A stretch of DNA of 64,000 nucleotides, from positions 5,382,001-5,446,000 of the forward strand of contig NC_089274.1 in NCBI RefSeq assembly GCF_963678975.1. The letters run 5' to 3'. The DNA is from Dysidea avara. Taxonomy: Eukaryota > Porifera > Demospongiae > Dictyoceratida > Dysideidae. Below are positions 42,001-47,265 of the stretch, piece by piece. Position 1 is the stretch's first letter. Each line of letters opens with the position of its first letter. Position numbers and translations under genes: made by a program. Under the pieces are notes generated by a model. That model was not told the origin of the DNA. It did no database searches and was given only the letters and a program-made list of their open reading frames with translations.

Positions 42001-44286
42001 CAAAAATTTCCTTTACGAAATAATATTAGTCCACCTAAAATCAAATATACATACATAGTATTGAAAACAACAAAACAAAGACAGCCAGACATATAATGTT
42101 AAAAATTTTGGCTAGATATAATTAAAAAAAATTCACCAAAACGTTTTGGTCTGCCAGTTTGCCTGCCTGCTTGTCTGTCTGCCTGCCTGCCTGCCCTGCC
42201 TGCCTGCCTGCCCTGCCTGCCTGCCCTGCCTGCCTGCCCTGCCTGCCTGCCCTGCCTGCCTGCCCTGCCTGCCTGCCCTGCCTGCCCTGCCTGCCTGACC
42301 ACGGTCACAAGGCTGGAGGCCAAACGAAGCAGCGCATGACTACCATTTTACACCCAATAACAAACTCACCAGTGGCATGTGTCTTTAAAGGTTCTGACAA
42401 GTGTGTGCCTTCTGTGTCTTGTCTTTTCTTTTATCTTCAATCAGTCTCTTTTTCATGCAATGAAACCATATTGATGCATTAATTGTCCATATCAACACTT
42501 TCCTTGAGCCACAAAATTATTTCAAATGGTACCCGGACATGTGTAACTTCATGATAGGTGCGAGACCACACCCATTAACGATCTAATAATGATAGAGCAT
42601 GGAGACCACACATCCAATTAAATGAACACGTCCCTTATTGGTAGAGGATCTATGATCTAGCTGTATTTGTAATGATAGCATGATGAAAATATTACACCCT
42701 GAGGCCAACTTGAGATACTCTAATACAGTAGTCACCATAACAGAACAGTCACACATGTATAGCTGTATGCTATAACAAAGAATTCGTATTATTAATTTAA
42801 AAAGGAAGTAGGGATCCAAGTGATAAAAAGTAGGAAAGCAAGAGATGAATGATGGTATTGCAGCACAGCTTAGTGGGAAGATCTCTACATTGGCATTGAA
42901 TATACATAACATGTATATATACCGATGTATATGTTTTCTCACAGAGGGATACCATTATTCATCTCTACTTTTTATCGCTTGGATTTCTACTTTAATATTT
43001 CATACCGATGTATATATATGTTTCTCACAGAGCGATACCATCATTCATCTCTACCTTTTATCGCTTGGATTTCTACTTTAATTATTTTTTTTAAATATAC
43101 AAGTTATTGTCCTTTTATGCAGAGGCGTAGCCAAGGGGGGGCAAGGGGAGGCATTTGCCCCATAGTGTTGTTTTTTTAAAACCTCCGTCACAAGCTTACC
43201 AGTAATAAACTGACACGCAAATGACTATAAATTATGTGCGCTACTCAGCGGTATCACCAGGGGGTTGCTAGTGAACGCGCACACACAACATTCAACTTGC
43301 TCGTGAATCCACCGAACGAAAATATTAGAGACACTTCTATAATTGTTTAGCCTAGATTACTCACGTGATAGAGCATTTTCGAATCTAAAGAGTGACCCGC
43401 TCTAAAGATCCTCGCCGCGGCAGGAGTCACAACTCACAAGTGACGAAGGGGACCAAATGACGCTACGAACCTACTGCCCGCTCCGAGGTGATAAAGTGTT
43501 AAATGTACCAAGTTTATTTTCTCGAGTCGATCACACTAGATCTTTTTACGGCAGTGCAGTCTATTTTTTTACTTTATCAGTCAGTCAGGCGGATCAGTCA
43601 CAAGCTTACAAGTTCTGCTAGCAAGAGAGACAGGTGGGATTTCATGCAATACGTGGCATTTGAATTTCGCGGAGTGTAGTGAGTGAACATGTCATCCTGT
43701 CGGCAGTGTGCTAGGACTGCAGCACAAGCTGTGGCTAACATAAAGTAACTTGTATTAGCACTAAATATTAACAATATAGTTCTACCGGACTGTGGATGAA
43801 TTTGTTGGAGTACAGTTGTGGCACGTGCGATGATGTTCGACGAATATACCTCCATTGATAAGTGATAAGCAATCAGTACTGAAATAGTTACGTAGCTAGT
43901 TGTGTAAGCTGTAATAATACAACACCGTATGTTGGCTAGCCCACCATTGGGTCATTAGCCCCTTTTGCAATCGTGAGTGATTTCGAGCGTTTCGTGGGGG
44001 CATGCCTGCCCCTCCATCACCTTCTGGCTAGCTACGTCCCTGCTTTTATGATTTCCACTAACTCACAAAAATATTTAAAGCAAATTTCATGCAATAGTGT
44101 CAAGATTTCTGCTATCAAGTAACTTACTATGCTATATTGTTCATTGTGTGGCTAGTTGCATGCATGTGCAGTGTACAATTAATAATTTCTTGCTTTCTTT
44201 AGTTTCTGCCAAAAAATAGACCAGATGCTGCTAAAGTTATAGAAGAATTGGAAGAACTGTATTGTAATTGCTTAATTTGTGTATAA
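1..44286 (+). CDS. Protein kinase gene, 5' end outside window, 10 exons
   Basis: A eukaryotic protein kinase domain spread over ten exons that join in phase with no stop: 1-26, 1188-1284, 1346-1411, 4922-5095, 5160-5362, 25483-25605, 25825-25908, 29572-29673, 29972-30073, 44203-44286 (about 350 residues visible). In order one reads the beta-3 lysine (LAIKEEYK), hinge region (FLFVMPHM), catalytic loop (VHGDVKDTNILV), a DLG in place of DFG, an activation-segment end (GTPGMKATE), helix F (TDVWACCVTMMKVL) and the final C-lobe helix (KNRPDAAKVIEEL). HRD is HGD, APE is ATE, and the alpha-C glutamate position appears to be Asn, but the ATP-binding Lys, catalytic Asp, loop Asn and DLG Asp are kept, so activity is possible. 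The 5' exons with the glycine loop lie left of the window. Introns of 20.1 kb and 14.1 kb carry whole transposons. The exact kinase family is not recognised. Confidence 0.88.
120..720 (+). repeat. Dispersed repeat (GCCTTC-CAAG-ATAACTCGA family)
   Basis: Shares its layout with about 32100-32640. Shorter relatives at 3505-3620 (+), 38170-38370 (-) and 39540-39700 (-) carry the GTGCCTTTTGGCATAC and GGGCTTGATTTTTCA words. No coding frame. Confidence 0.5.
718..905. mobile_element. Tc1/mariner-type (pogo-like) MITE
   Basis: Ends CAGTAGACCCTTAGTTA and, inverted, CAGTGGACCCTTGGTTA, flanked by TA at 716-717 and 906-907. 188 bases. Contains a copy of the dispersed GACTGTT-TAGAGTA motif. Confidence 0.75.
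908..1118. repeat. Palindromic MITE (AGGGATCATAGAAA family)
   Basis: Arms about 909-981 and 1059-1117 are inverted copies. It abuts the previous MITE. Relatives near 31200-31340, 32664-32899, 39035-39240 and 56760-56910. Confidence 0.6.
1188..1284 (+). CDS. Kinase exon B: alpha-C / beta-4 region
   Basis: Acceptor TTTATAG, donor GTATGA. It encodes a stretch ending HVIPLLEYVV, typical of the end of alpha-C and beta-4. The usual alpha-C Glu seems replaced by Asn (LNAAVFKQL). Ends in phase 1. Confidence 0.78.
1346..1411 (+). CDS. Kinase exon C: beta-5 and hinge
   Basis: Acceptor TGTAG, donor GTACAG. Encodes GFCEDDPNKHVFLFVMPHM, the hydrophobic beta-5 strand running into the hinge. Phase 1 at both ends, matching its neighbours. 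Confidence 0.82.
1735..2580. repeat. MITE with minisatellite, GGACTGGATTACT ends
   Basis: Left end about 1735-1780 (GGTATATCCATTCACTGGAC) is matched inverted at 2537-2580 (GTCCAGTGAATGGATACACC). A further single end of the same family lies at 2757-2815. Confidence 0.62.
1754..1867. repeat. 13-bp minisatellite (GGATTACTGGACT)
   Basis: About eight units alternating GGATTACTGGACT and GGACTACTGGACT, giving a 26-base higher-order period. Confidence 0.85.
3284..3372. repeat. 21-bp minisatellite (AAAGTGATGAATTCATTTGCC)
   Basis: Four imperfect units of 21 bases with a shared GATGAATTCA core. Confidence 0.65.
3700..4435. repeat. Long palindromic MITE, arms about 350 bp
   Basis: Sequence from 3700 to 4050 is repeated inverted from about 4055 to 4435, including TTTTAACAAG, CTGCCTCAGGGAG and the GTGCACTTTTTCATAAAACC arm. 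A one-arm relative lies at 45510-45880. Confidence 0.75.
4922..5095 (+). CDS. Kinase exon D: alpha-D, alpha-E and start of catalytic loop
   Basis: Acceptor ATGTAG, donor GTGTGG. Encodes alpha-E as QVFKGLQYLHSNEIVHGDVK, the classical run into the HRD-type loop with Gly in place of Arg. Ends in phase 1. Confidence 0.92.
5160..5362 (+). CDS. Kinase exon E: catalytic loop to activation segment
   Basis: Starts D-T-N-I-L-V, completing the catalytic loop Asn, then GDLGVTYVLG (DFG region) and SGTPGMKATE (GTPGYMAPE-like). A cysteine-rich stretch lies between the loop and DLG. Donor GTTTGT, phase 0. Confidence 0.9.
5451..5563. repeat. ATGT and AATT microsatellites
   Basis: (ATGT)n with CATG variants at about 5451-5492, and (AATT)n at 5542-5563. 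The second supplies the TTAA used by the neighbouring TTAA element. Confidence 0.8.
5564..6071. mobile_element. TTAA-flanked non-autonomous element, piggyBac-like ends
   Basis: Ends CTCTTCGAGGACC and, inverted, CCCTTCGAGGACC, flanked by TTAA at 5560-5563 and 6072-6075. Carries a short exon-like frame at 5849-5926. Confidence 0.65.
5849..5926 (+). CDS. Possible first exon of a lost transposase
   Basis: ATG then 25 codons (beginning MADDNGIATFSWQPG) ending at a GTGAGA donor, inside a 508-base TTAA element. It may be the 5' exon kept from an autonomous parent. Short, so uncertain. Confidence 0.28.
6131..6284. repeat. Palindromic MITE
   Basis: Arms GTTAGACTTCAGGCCACAG and CTGTGGTCTGAAGTCTAAC close a 154-base hairpin with a GCGTCTGAGCGAAG / AAAGACGC centre. 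Confidence 0.68.
7047..7142. repeat. Palindromic MITE (GTAACATGGGCA ends)
   Basis: Inverted arms GTAACATGGGCATGAGTGGTC and GACCACAAGTGCACATGTTAC. Same family as 24553-24657. Confidence 0.65.
9434..9575. repeat. Palindromic MITE (GCAGTGAAATTTGG ends)
   Basis: Inverted arms GGTAGCAGTGAAATTTGG / CCAAATTTCACTGCTACC around AATTTCACTCGGCTTTGCC. Confidence 0.65.
9698..9928 (+). pseudogene. C-terminal exon of a transposon-associated protein
   Basis: Open from 9698 (after GTTAG) to TAA; contains VKLTLLHPHGPSNSFKY, HTIPMDDILTLVDS and a CVYSDKKEMTF tail. This HP-GP-SF ... D-IL pattern resembles C-termini of uncharacterised transposon-linked proteins in invertebrates. A possible preceding exon (KVALVKNEASPESIAGFV) at 9607-9680 ends in a stop, so the copy is decayed. 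It lies between the arms of the 8.3-11.2 kb inverted repeat. Confidence 0.4.
11258..11844. mobile_element. TA-flanked MITE, CCGTATAG ends
   Basis: Ends CCGTATAGTAAAAAAACTTTGG and its inverted match GCTATACGG, flanked by TA at 11256-11257 and 11845-11846. 587 bases. A second element with a TATTTACTCAATT / GGTATTTGCTCAATT end pair runs on to about 12334. Confidence 0.7.
11845..12334. repeat. Second MITE adjoining the CCGTATAG element
   Basis: Left TATTTACTCAATTTGTGCC is matched inverted by GGGCACTAATTGAGCAAATA at the right, near 12310-12332. Repeated AATAGTAC phrases lie inside. Confidence 0.5.
12689..12715 (+). repeat. Left TIR of the SAILOR-like element
   Basis: 27 bases, perfect inverted copy of 15745-15771, preceded by TA. 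Confidence 0.88.
12823..14880 (+). CDS. IS630/Tc1-mariner transposase, DD(81)E, 12 exons, intact
   Basis: Exons 12823-12988, 13037-13112, 13165-13279, 13330-13430, 13482-13667, 13720-13787, 13837-13990, 14038-14108, 14168-14272, 14373-14472, 14521-14800, 14857-14880 join in phase to 481 residues without a stop; introns are 48-100 bases. The N-terminus has a helix-turn-helix (RISKATGISESSIVRVRMEY). The DDE core shows YLDETWANAH (first Asp), IVMDNASYH (second Asp) and CELNPIEMAWSQVKG (Glu). 81 residues separate the second Asp from the Glu, far more than the 34-41 of most Tc1/mariner enzymes and close to the described SAILOR/DD82E group. The tail is acidic and Ser-rich, ending in ESSDGWD. It would cut and paste the element carrying it. 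Multiple introns are unusual for this superfamily. Confidence 0.9.
15745..15771 (-). repeat. Right TIR of the SAILOR-like element
   Basis: 27 bases, perfect inverted copy of 12689-12715, followed by TA. Confidence 0.88.
16718..17116 (-). pseudogene. Retroelement ORF C-terminus, decayed
   Basis: On the minus strand GTGAGACCCGGC... reads VRPGLRYATANNEDGAHVDV then ALGFWGG; after a stop and a frame slip it continues MSKFNKAIGL, later GYFTPLVFSTLRGGMGHAA. This order (RPGLRYAT, FW, a VFNP-like strand, FTPLVFS, GGMG) is that of a C-terminal domain I know from retrotransposon polyproteins of cnidarians and sponges. The frameshift falls where FFDVRVFN-like sequence is expected. Acceptor-like ACAG precedes 17116. 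Family naming rests on memory. Confidence 0.55.
17366..17447 (+). repeat. tRNA-like SINE head
   Basis: AGCTCAGTGGTTAAGG resembles an RNA polymerase III A box and GGTTTGATTGC, about 50 bases later, a B box. A T-run follows. It is then joined to the 17487-18155 repeat body, giving a tRNA-derived SINE layout. Confidence 0.5.
17487..18155 (+). repeat. Dispersed repeat, about 0.7 kb (copy 1)
   Basis: Begins GACTGTTCTGTTAGAGTATTTTGACC and ends near CCATGTGTCTTGATGTAG. The second copy at 39814-40525 shares both ends and inner segments such as AAGTGGTTT-CC-GTAGG-GT and TTTATA-TG-TTTTTGTAAA. Confidence 0.62.
18375..18725. repeat. Inverted repeat MITE (TGGACTTTATCCACAATGA ends)
   Basis: CACCTATGGACTTTATCCAC at the left is matched inverted by GTGGATAAAGTCCATTAGGTG at the right; GGTACTAATGTA-type arms lie further in. 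Confidence 0.68.
19769..21790 (+). CDS. Kolobok (Mutator-like domain) transposase, start unresolved
   Basis: An open frame runs from 19769 to 21413, then a 51-base intron (21414-21464) and on to TGA at 21788-21790. The conserved core has AAVWGQMSTGGGH, VILDGGWSKRAHKHSYNA (first Asp), KYCSIC, FIGDGDSSVW (second Asp), a Cys/His cluster (HCFGCHTNCSIDFC) and, after the intron, NLAESWMHIRSKFDGGK. A Ser/Thr/Pro-rich linker sits around 21000-21200. No ATG fits the N-terminus: the frame meets TGA at 19766, so the first exon is missing, changed or not recognised (19553-19699 is an open piece with a good donor). The terminal TGA is not at the end of the conserved frame: a donor at 21805 joins in phase to the exonuclease exon. 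Confidence 0.85.
22258..23128 (+). CDS. YqaJ-type exonuclease domain of the Kolobok element
   Basis: Exon from 22258 (acceptor CCATCTAG) to TAA at 23126, about 290 residues. It carries the YqaJ/lambda-exonuclease (PD-(D/E)xK) pattern: RLRITSSNVKNI, TRYGLAQE, ATPDAWV (Asp), GLVEFKNPYS (E-x-K) and HEYHFQVQFAMFC (Gln). There is no ATG near the start, and the phase matches a donor at 21804 at the end of the transposase exon, so the two were probably one protein. Such nucleases resect or trim DNA ends; a role in transposition or repair is inference. Confidence 0.82.
23733..23831. repeat. Palindromic MITE
   Basis: GTAGTATATACAAGTTATATC and its complement GATATAACTTGTATATACTAC surround CCTCCTAGGAGT. 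Confidence 0.7.
24057..24302. repeat. Direct duplication (about 90 bp, offset 153)
   Basis: CACTGGGCGTAGCGCT...TTTAGTTTATTCATGGCTAGTA at about 24057-24145 recurs at about 24209-24302. Confidence 0.62.
24553..24657. repeat. Palindromic MITE, near-perfect hairpin
   Basis: Inverted arms GTTGTAACATGGGCAC and GTGCCCATGTTACAAC extend inward through GATTTGCCTGAAATATACAC. Near-perfect, so probably young. Confidence 0.72.
25483..25605 (+). CDS. Kinase exon F: helix F
   Basis: Acceptor TATTACAG, donor GTAATT, 41 codons, phase 0 both ends. NATDVWACCVTMMKVLVG matches the helix F consensus (sDvWs.gv.l.el..G). The spacing from KATE in the previous exon is that of a normal kinase, so no exon is missing despite the 20 kb intron. 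Confidence 0.92.
25825..25908 (+). CDS. Kinase exon G: C-lobe segment
   Basis: 28 codons, phase 0 both ends, acceptor TTTTACAG, donor GTAAAT. Starts IKEYFDAVSIQ. It lies between helix F and the last helix, where kinases vary. Confidence 0.75.
26165..26490. repeat. 47-bp tandem repeat of short hairpins
   Basis: About six units, each with TTCCCTACATTAGTGTAGG (a small palindrome) and a CAGGCACTAAATC spacer. Related hairpins occur at 28885-29080. Confidence 0.78.
27314..27494. mobile_element. TA-flanked MITE with TTTGACGAA repeats
   Basis: Ends match as inverted CCGTACACTGGGAAACTTTG / CTGTACACCGGCAAACTTTG with TA on each side. CGTCAAAGTTT words recur inside. Confidence 0.65.
28080..28511 (-). 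pseudogene. Ulp1-type (C48-like) cysteine protease pseudogene
   Basis: One minus-strand frame from about 28511 to TAA at 28082-28080, broken only by an in-frame TAA at 28304-28302. The catalytic pattern of Ulp1-type proteases is visible: CEHWALSHI (His), VYLYDSLQPKS (Asp), then after the stop VQLQKGNKDCGCFAIAF (Cys in DCG), and a C-terminal MRKHLMQCF segment. Such domains occur in transposon-encoded proteins. The N-terminal part is not found, so it is a fragment with one nonsense change. Confidence 0.68.
28805..29090. repeat. 15-bp repeat and CCTACA-TGTAGG hairpins
   Basis: Five copies of GAAGTATTATTTTAT at 28808-28883, then hairpins CCTACAACAATGTAGG and CCTACTACATTGTAGG with ATTTAGTGC spacers like those of the 26165 array. 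Confidence 0.68.
29572..29673 (+). CDS. Kinase exon H: C-lobe segment
   Basis: 34 codons, phase 0 both ends, acceptor CTTATACAG, donor GTTAGT. Charged and helical, starting LKHEIEVFDWSKGREMG. No known motif. An exon read-through would stop a few codons after the donor. Confidence 0.7.
29972..30073 (+). CDS. Kinase exon I: helix G/H region
   Basis: 34 codons, phase 0 both ends, acceptor TTATTTAG, strong donor GTAAGT. Ends LPLPFILGAVHG, which joins the next exon as a plausible helix H leading into the (N)RP motif. Confidence 0.78.
30288..30766. repeat. Inverted repeat MITE (CAGGAGC-CATCGAATCCTA ends)
   Basis: CAGGAGCTCATCGAATCC at the left and GGATTCGATGTGCTCCTG at the right, with ATGGACAAGGGAGC and GCTCCCTTGTCCAT just inside. 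479 bases. Confidence 0.72.
31036..31098 (+). CDS. Possible alternative last exon of the kinase gene
   Basis: A pyrimidine-rich tract and CCCATAG acceptor precede 20 in-frame codons (starting DPMLEYPQ) and TAA; the phase fits exon I. An ATTAAA lies near 31120. It would end the protein before the final C-lobe helix. It may equally be chance, since exon I to exon J already gives a good kinase. Confidence 0.2.
   Translation, partial: DPMLEYPQIEITTFNCDIIM
32126..32190. repeat. TGAC microsatellite and 12-bp repeat
   Basis: (GACT)n followed by three units of GAGTACCTGACT. Confidence 0.8.
32664..32899. repeat. Palindromic MITE (AGTAGGGACCATAGCAC ends)
   Basis: Near-perfect arms such as AACAATAAAAAGTGTTATATC and its complement meet at an AAGATACCATAATGG loop. 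Same terminal family as 908-1118. Confidence 0.72.
33391..34211. mobile_element. TTAA-flanked element (821 bp)
   Basis: Inverted ends GGGTGCTCTGTACAGTT with TTAA at 33387-33390 and 34212-34215. It interrupts a longer repeat whose uninterrupted relative is at about 42480-42620. A minus-strand frame from 34143 ends at or reads past a GTAAGT donor. Confidence 0.72.
33961..34143 (-). CDS. Small ORF in the TTAA element, possible first exon
   Basis: ATG at 34143, 60 codons starting MVTSNYLISLWLVIAWRAQ, hydrophobic near the N-terminus, then charged. A strong donor (GAA|GTAAGT) falls inside, so it may be the 5' exon of a former transposon gene. Function unknown. Confidence 0.25.
   Translation of the reverse strand: MVTSNYLISLWLVIAWRAQQENVFYDEITCHKRRKKSDIHEGSEVSVVSSSSWSNEYSDP
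34336..35279. mobile_element. hAT-like non-autonomous element
   Basis: Inverted ends TAGTGTTGCACC and (inverted) TAGTGTTGCACTG. Flanks ATAGTGGC and ATAGTCAC agree at 6 of 8 bases, a decayed duplication. It interrupts the same long repeat as the 33391-34211 element. Confidence 0.65.
35760..36045 (-). repeat. GTGACCGGATTT-family element, long form
   Basis: About 285 bases shared, inverted, with 63719-64000: both carry CTTCCACACACACAAAATC, ACCAGAAATGGATTGCTG, TTCCGACCCTGTCAAAGCCACGAGTG and TGAGCTGGGACTTCACA-type segments. Confidence 0.7.
36211..36950. mobile_element. Non-autonomous Kolobok-type element (740 bp)
   Basis: Ends GGTTACGGGATACTG and, inverted, CACTATCCCGTAACC match those of the 19020-23451 element. 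Flanked by CTAA (decayed TTAA) on the left and TTAA on the right. No coding frame. Confidence 0.72.
36955..37132. mobile_element. Palindromic TTAA-flanked MITE
   Basis: Long imperfect hairpin with ends CAAGACCTTGTTCCC and GGGAACAAGGTCTTG, flanked by TTAA at 36951-36954 (shared with the element on its left) and 37133-37136. Confidence 0.7.
37284..37570. repeat. Inverted repeat MITE
   Basis: CCATTGGTATTGATTCCAGTAACAATACTG at the left is repeated inverted as CAGTATTGTTACTGG-AATCAATACCAA at the right, with TTGACCAATAA arms inside. Confidence 0.7.
39035..39240. repeat. Palindromic MITE with an internal partial duplicate
   Basis: AACAAGGGAGGT and CACCTGCAGATATACTA at the left, complemented at 39195-39240. 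A second half-copy (ATTAAATGTCTACTAGGCG) lies between. Confidence 0.6.
39814..40525 (+). repeat. Dispersed repeat, about 0.7 kb (copy 2)
   Basis: See 17487-18155. This copy lacks the tRNA-like head. Confidence 0.62.
40553..40812 (-). repeat. CAGGGGCGRATCCAGGA-family repeat, one of three copies
   Basis: Copies at about 25160-25425 (+), 40553-40812 (-) and 54790-55044 (+) share CAGCTCTTGGATCC-type ends, TGTTGCTGGTGTTT and TTTTAAGA-TTC-CAA segments. The end CAGGGGCG suggests hAT. Confidence 0.55.
41319..41919. mobile_element. TTAA-flanked MITE, piggyBac-like ends
   Basis: Ends CCCTTAAACC and, inverted, CCCTTAAACCTGC, with TTAA at 41315-41318 and 41920-41923. 601 bases without a coding frame. 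Confidence 0.68.
42165..42297. repeat. GCCTG minisatellite
   Basis: Repeats of GCCTGCCTGCCCT and variants, strongly pyrimidine/GC-skewed. Frames across it are artefacts. Confidence 0.85.
42905..43085. repeat. 81-bp tandem duplication plus inverted copy
   Basis: The unit ATACCGATGTATAT...TTCTACTTTAAT occurs at about 42919-43002 and 43003-43083. Part of it (GATCCAAGTGATAAAAAGTAG) lies inverted at 42812-42860. Confidence 0.65.
43120..44042. mobile_element. hAT-type non-autonomous element with 8-bp duplication
   Basis: Starts CAGAGGCGTAGC and ends with the inverted match GCTACGTCCCTG; flanked on both sides by the identical 8 bases CTTTTATG (43112-43119 and 44043-44050). 923 bases, no transposase frame seen. 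Confidence 0.85.
44203..44286 (+). CDS. Kinase exon J: last helix and stop
   Basis: Acceptor CTTTCTTTAG; encodes FLPKNRPDAAKVIEELEELY and six more residues, then TAA. N-R-P-x-A-x-x-V-I-x-x-L is the standard end of a kinase C-lobe. A polyadenylation signal follows 12 bases after the stop. Confidence 0.9.
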   Translation, partial: FLPKNRPDAAKVIEELEELYCNCLICV

Positions 44287-44297
44287 TGAATTTTAGT

Positions 44298-44303
44298 AAT
44301 AAA
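44298..44303 (+). terminator. Polyadenylation signal of the kinase gene
   Basis: AATAAA, 12 bases after the TAA, followed by T-rich sequence. Fits the 3' end of the kinase transcript. Confidence 0.7.
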
Positions 44304-44344
44304 TTTCTTTATTTTTGTATCTTATGATACTTGTACATATAAGT

Positions 44345-44462
44345 TATAGTTATATCCCGGTACGAGGGTGATATCATTGTTATTACACGAGTCCGAGGCA
44401 GAGCCGAGGACGAGTGTAATAACAATGATATCATCCGAGTATACAGGATATAACTGTTTTAT
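44345..44462. repeat. Palindromic MITE just after the kinase gene
   Basis: GTTATATCCCGGTACGAGG and CCGAGTATACAGGATATAAC with GATATCATTGTTATTACAC arms around GAGTCCGAGGCAGAGCC. Begins about 40 bases after the poly(A) signal. Confidence 0.68.
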
Positions 44463-45509
44463 ATCCCAGTGCGCGGGAGTGCGCAGAAGTTTACAGATAG
44501 TAAATTAGGTTCCGGTTTGAGTTCCTGTCACTATGCTCAAGATTTCGTCCGAATTGTGTGGAGATTCTACTTCGTAGCCACAAGAGAGACCTTACATACT
44601 GCCTACAACTGTAGCGAAGGGCGGTGTTATGAAGCAGCGGTTCCAGGTACGATTCGCCTTCGTCAGAAATTGGTATAGTGGTGTCGCGTGGTGTACAAGA
44701 GAAAAATAAAGACCAACAAGTGGCTACCATAGTCCAAGATAGAACGATGAAGCTAGAGGAAGTTAGTTCTTCACCATAGTGACTGTTGGGAGTGATTGCT
44801 GGAGCGAAAATCGTCACGTACTATTCTTGACATTTGTTAACTATCGTATTGGTAACTTGTAGTGTTATTGTGTAAAGGATTAACAGTTTTCTTGTAAGAT
44901 TTAGTTAGTTTTAAGTGCTGTATTGGTGTGTTTTGTATCAATATTTCCTTATTTGGCTCTTTGTTCCATTGGTAAACAATGCCATTCGCGGTTATTATGA
45001 TGTCACGAAAGAGACTGAGTGGCTCCGCAACAGGGTGATAAGTTAGTTATCACTGGGTGATAACTAATATATCGTACAGTAGCAGCGCCGCTCTGTCTAG
45101 CTGTATGGTAGTTATAACCCAGCGCGGCGCTTTGATACTCCCACACACTGGGGTTTAAGTGAACATATTTTTTTTACTGTATTACCTCATCCAAATAGCT
45201 ATTATGTGTACAGCAATATGCATAAACATTATAAACAAATAAAGCAGTTATCAGTTACAACAGCATTGGAGAGACTTTAGTACAGAATTCCATCCTGTGG
45301 TATGGCCCTGTAATATATAATATAAATATAGCTATTTTAATTGAGTTGCTATAATAACTAATACATGTGCTAGTATACACAGTACCTGTATATCAAAACT
45401 ACATGTGTATGATTGCATGTGTGCATGGTGGAAGCATTAAAAGTAAAACAATGAACATGCATGCATAAGCATTCTTCATTTTATTTGTGATTTCAGTTTT
45501 GCCGGTGTC

Positions 45510-45880
45510 TCTGAACCCTTGCTTTTCCTTAATAACTCTAGCAGCGTAGCCCCCAAAATGGCCAAATGGTGCACTAAGCATGAAACTTTCCACATTAATA
45601 GTATTCCTCATGAATTAATGTATTTTTTGATATAGTGCCATTGCAGATGTGACCTTTATGGCCATTTTTGCCTAGAAATTGACCATTTCTGTCTTTATCT
45701 CCCTGAGGCATTAATTGATGTGTTAAAACATGGCACCAAAGTAAAGGTCCTGTTGAATGAAACAAGTTAGTTTTTATTTGAAGTTGATAGGTAATTCCAT
45801 TTTGAAGTTACGATTGCTTTTATTAGCTGCAAAATTCTCTGAGTGTACCTGCCCTTGGGGTGTAAATTACCCATGGAGAG
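45510..45880 (+). repeat. One-arm copy of the 3700-4435 palindromic family
   Basis: Shares GTGCACTAAGCATGAAACTTTCC, CTCCCTGAGGCATTAATTG and GCAAAATTCTCTGAGTGTACC-type segments with 3760-4070, in the same order. Confidence 0.6.
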
Positions 45881-47265
45881 GTAAATTATCTCAAAATTCA
45901 TGGGTAATATAACTTTGGAATTAACCACCACCAAAAGTATCCCTAGGCTGTGCTGTGTTGTGCAGTGCATATGCACTCTCCTCAAGCATGTACGTATTTT
46001 GACAGATGGAATCTTTAGATTAGCTCGCTCTGAAGTGTACAATTTCCAGCTTAGGGGCCCAGATCTAGGAGTGTTTACCCCCTCAGAAATTTAACCATGT
46101 ACTTGCTTATAGGAAAAGCTAGTAGAGTACATTTCATCAATTGTTTGCTTATGATACAACAAACGTACCATAACAGAAAGGTGAAAATAGCAAGGAAAAG
46201 AACTAAACTCTTTTGAAAACTAATCAGTGTTGCATGGTCAAAATTATATTTGCAGGACTGATTTATTGAATGTGGGAATTTGAAAAAATAATACTGCTAG
46301 AACAGTCATCTATAAAGTTCTGCTACACAGTAATAAAATTACCATGACCACTGTGCTAGTTGAATTCTTCTTTGCATGTGATTTCAGCACAGCTATCTTA
46401 CCCAATATTGTATGCATACAATTGTGCCAAACATGTCATAGTTGAAATTCTACACTTCTGATTAACTGATCGATGAAATATTGCAATTCTGTGTTCTTTA
46501 CATCCTAACCTAGCATGTCAAAGCTATCTATGTGTAATCTTTGGCTGCTAAGTTTCACGATAATGGTGAATGTAAACATGCAATACTAAAAGTTATTTTT
46601 CACTGCTACAGTTTGATTTTAAAATTGCAATACTTCATCAGATTGCATCATATGTCTGAAACATCTTTAAAACTATAGCATTTGATATTATACGTACCTG
46701 CCATTGCTTAATGAAAGCTGTTTGGAAATTCATGAAATAAATCCATGATGACTGCATCCCATGGTTATAGTGTACTTAAACCACACTTTGCTCTCACAAA
46801 CCCTGGTGAAATCCTATACATTATATCCACTACTACAAATATGCATTTTTAGCATAAATTCAGCTTGAATTGAGACTTGAGAAAAAGAGTTTTATCTTAC
46901 ATGGTATACAGCTTGTACTGCTGGATTAATGGTATGAAGAACCTTACTGTTGTGGTCATGCATGTGATTTCAGCATAAACACAAAATCATGCATGTAGCA
47001 ATAACACACAAGAGCTGGTGTAGTATAAGCTAGTAAGTTATAGCTACTTCACAAACAAGCACAAAATGAATTCTGTATAAGATGTGACATCTGAATGACT
47101 ACATGCAGTATTATGTATTAGGAGATATTTCATTTATATATATCACAAATAAAACTAATTACTGCAAATATTACAGTGTATATTCATTTCCATAGTGTAG
47201 CAACTATAGAGAAATTTTTCTATACAGTTTGTGGATCATACAAGCTGTATACACTATAAACTATA

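Larger units (their letters stand above)
41930..43085. repeat. Long dispersed repeat, copy 2, with GCCTG minisatellite
   Basis: Uninterrupted version of the 31860-35540 repeat. Shares CAAGGCTGGAGG-CAAACG, CAAACTCACCAGTG, TCTGACAAGTGTGTGCC and ATGCAATGAAACCATAT segments. At the place of the CCTAG array of copy 1 it has a GCCTGCCTGCCCT array (42165-42297). Confidence 0.62.
30074..44202 (+). other. Kinase intron of 14.1 kb
   Basis: Runs from donor GTAAGT to acceptor CTTTAG. Filled with nested non-autonomous elements. Stretches 37571-38170, 38371-39030 and 40813-41310 show no feature I can support apart from short dispersed words. Confidence 0.7.

Noticed and set aside
42099..42482. Frames rich in Gly/Gln/Ala/Arg and in Pro/Ala/Cys across 42165-42297
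   Set aside because: Products of the GCCTG minisatellite read in different frames; no codon evidence of a gene.
44469..44817. Overlapping frames on both strands in CpG-richer DNA
   Set aside because: Next to a palindromic MITE, no family motif, and no splice partners found.
45767..46094. 91- and 64-codon frames
   Set aside because: Overlap the one-arm copy of the palindromic repeat family; similar frames arise in its other copy.
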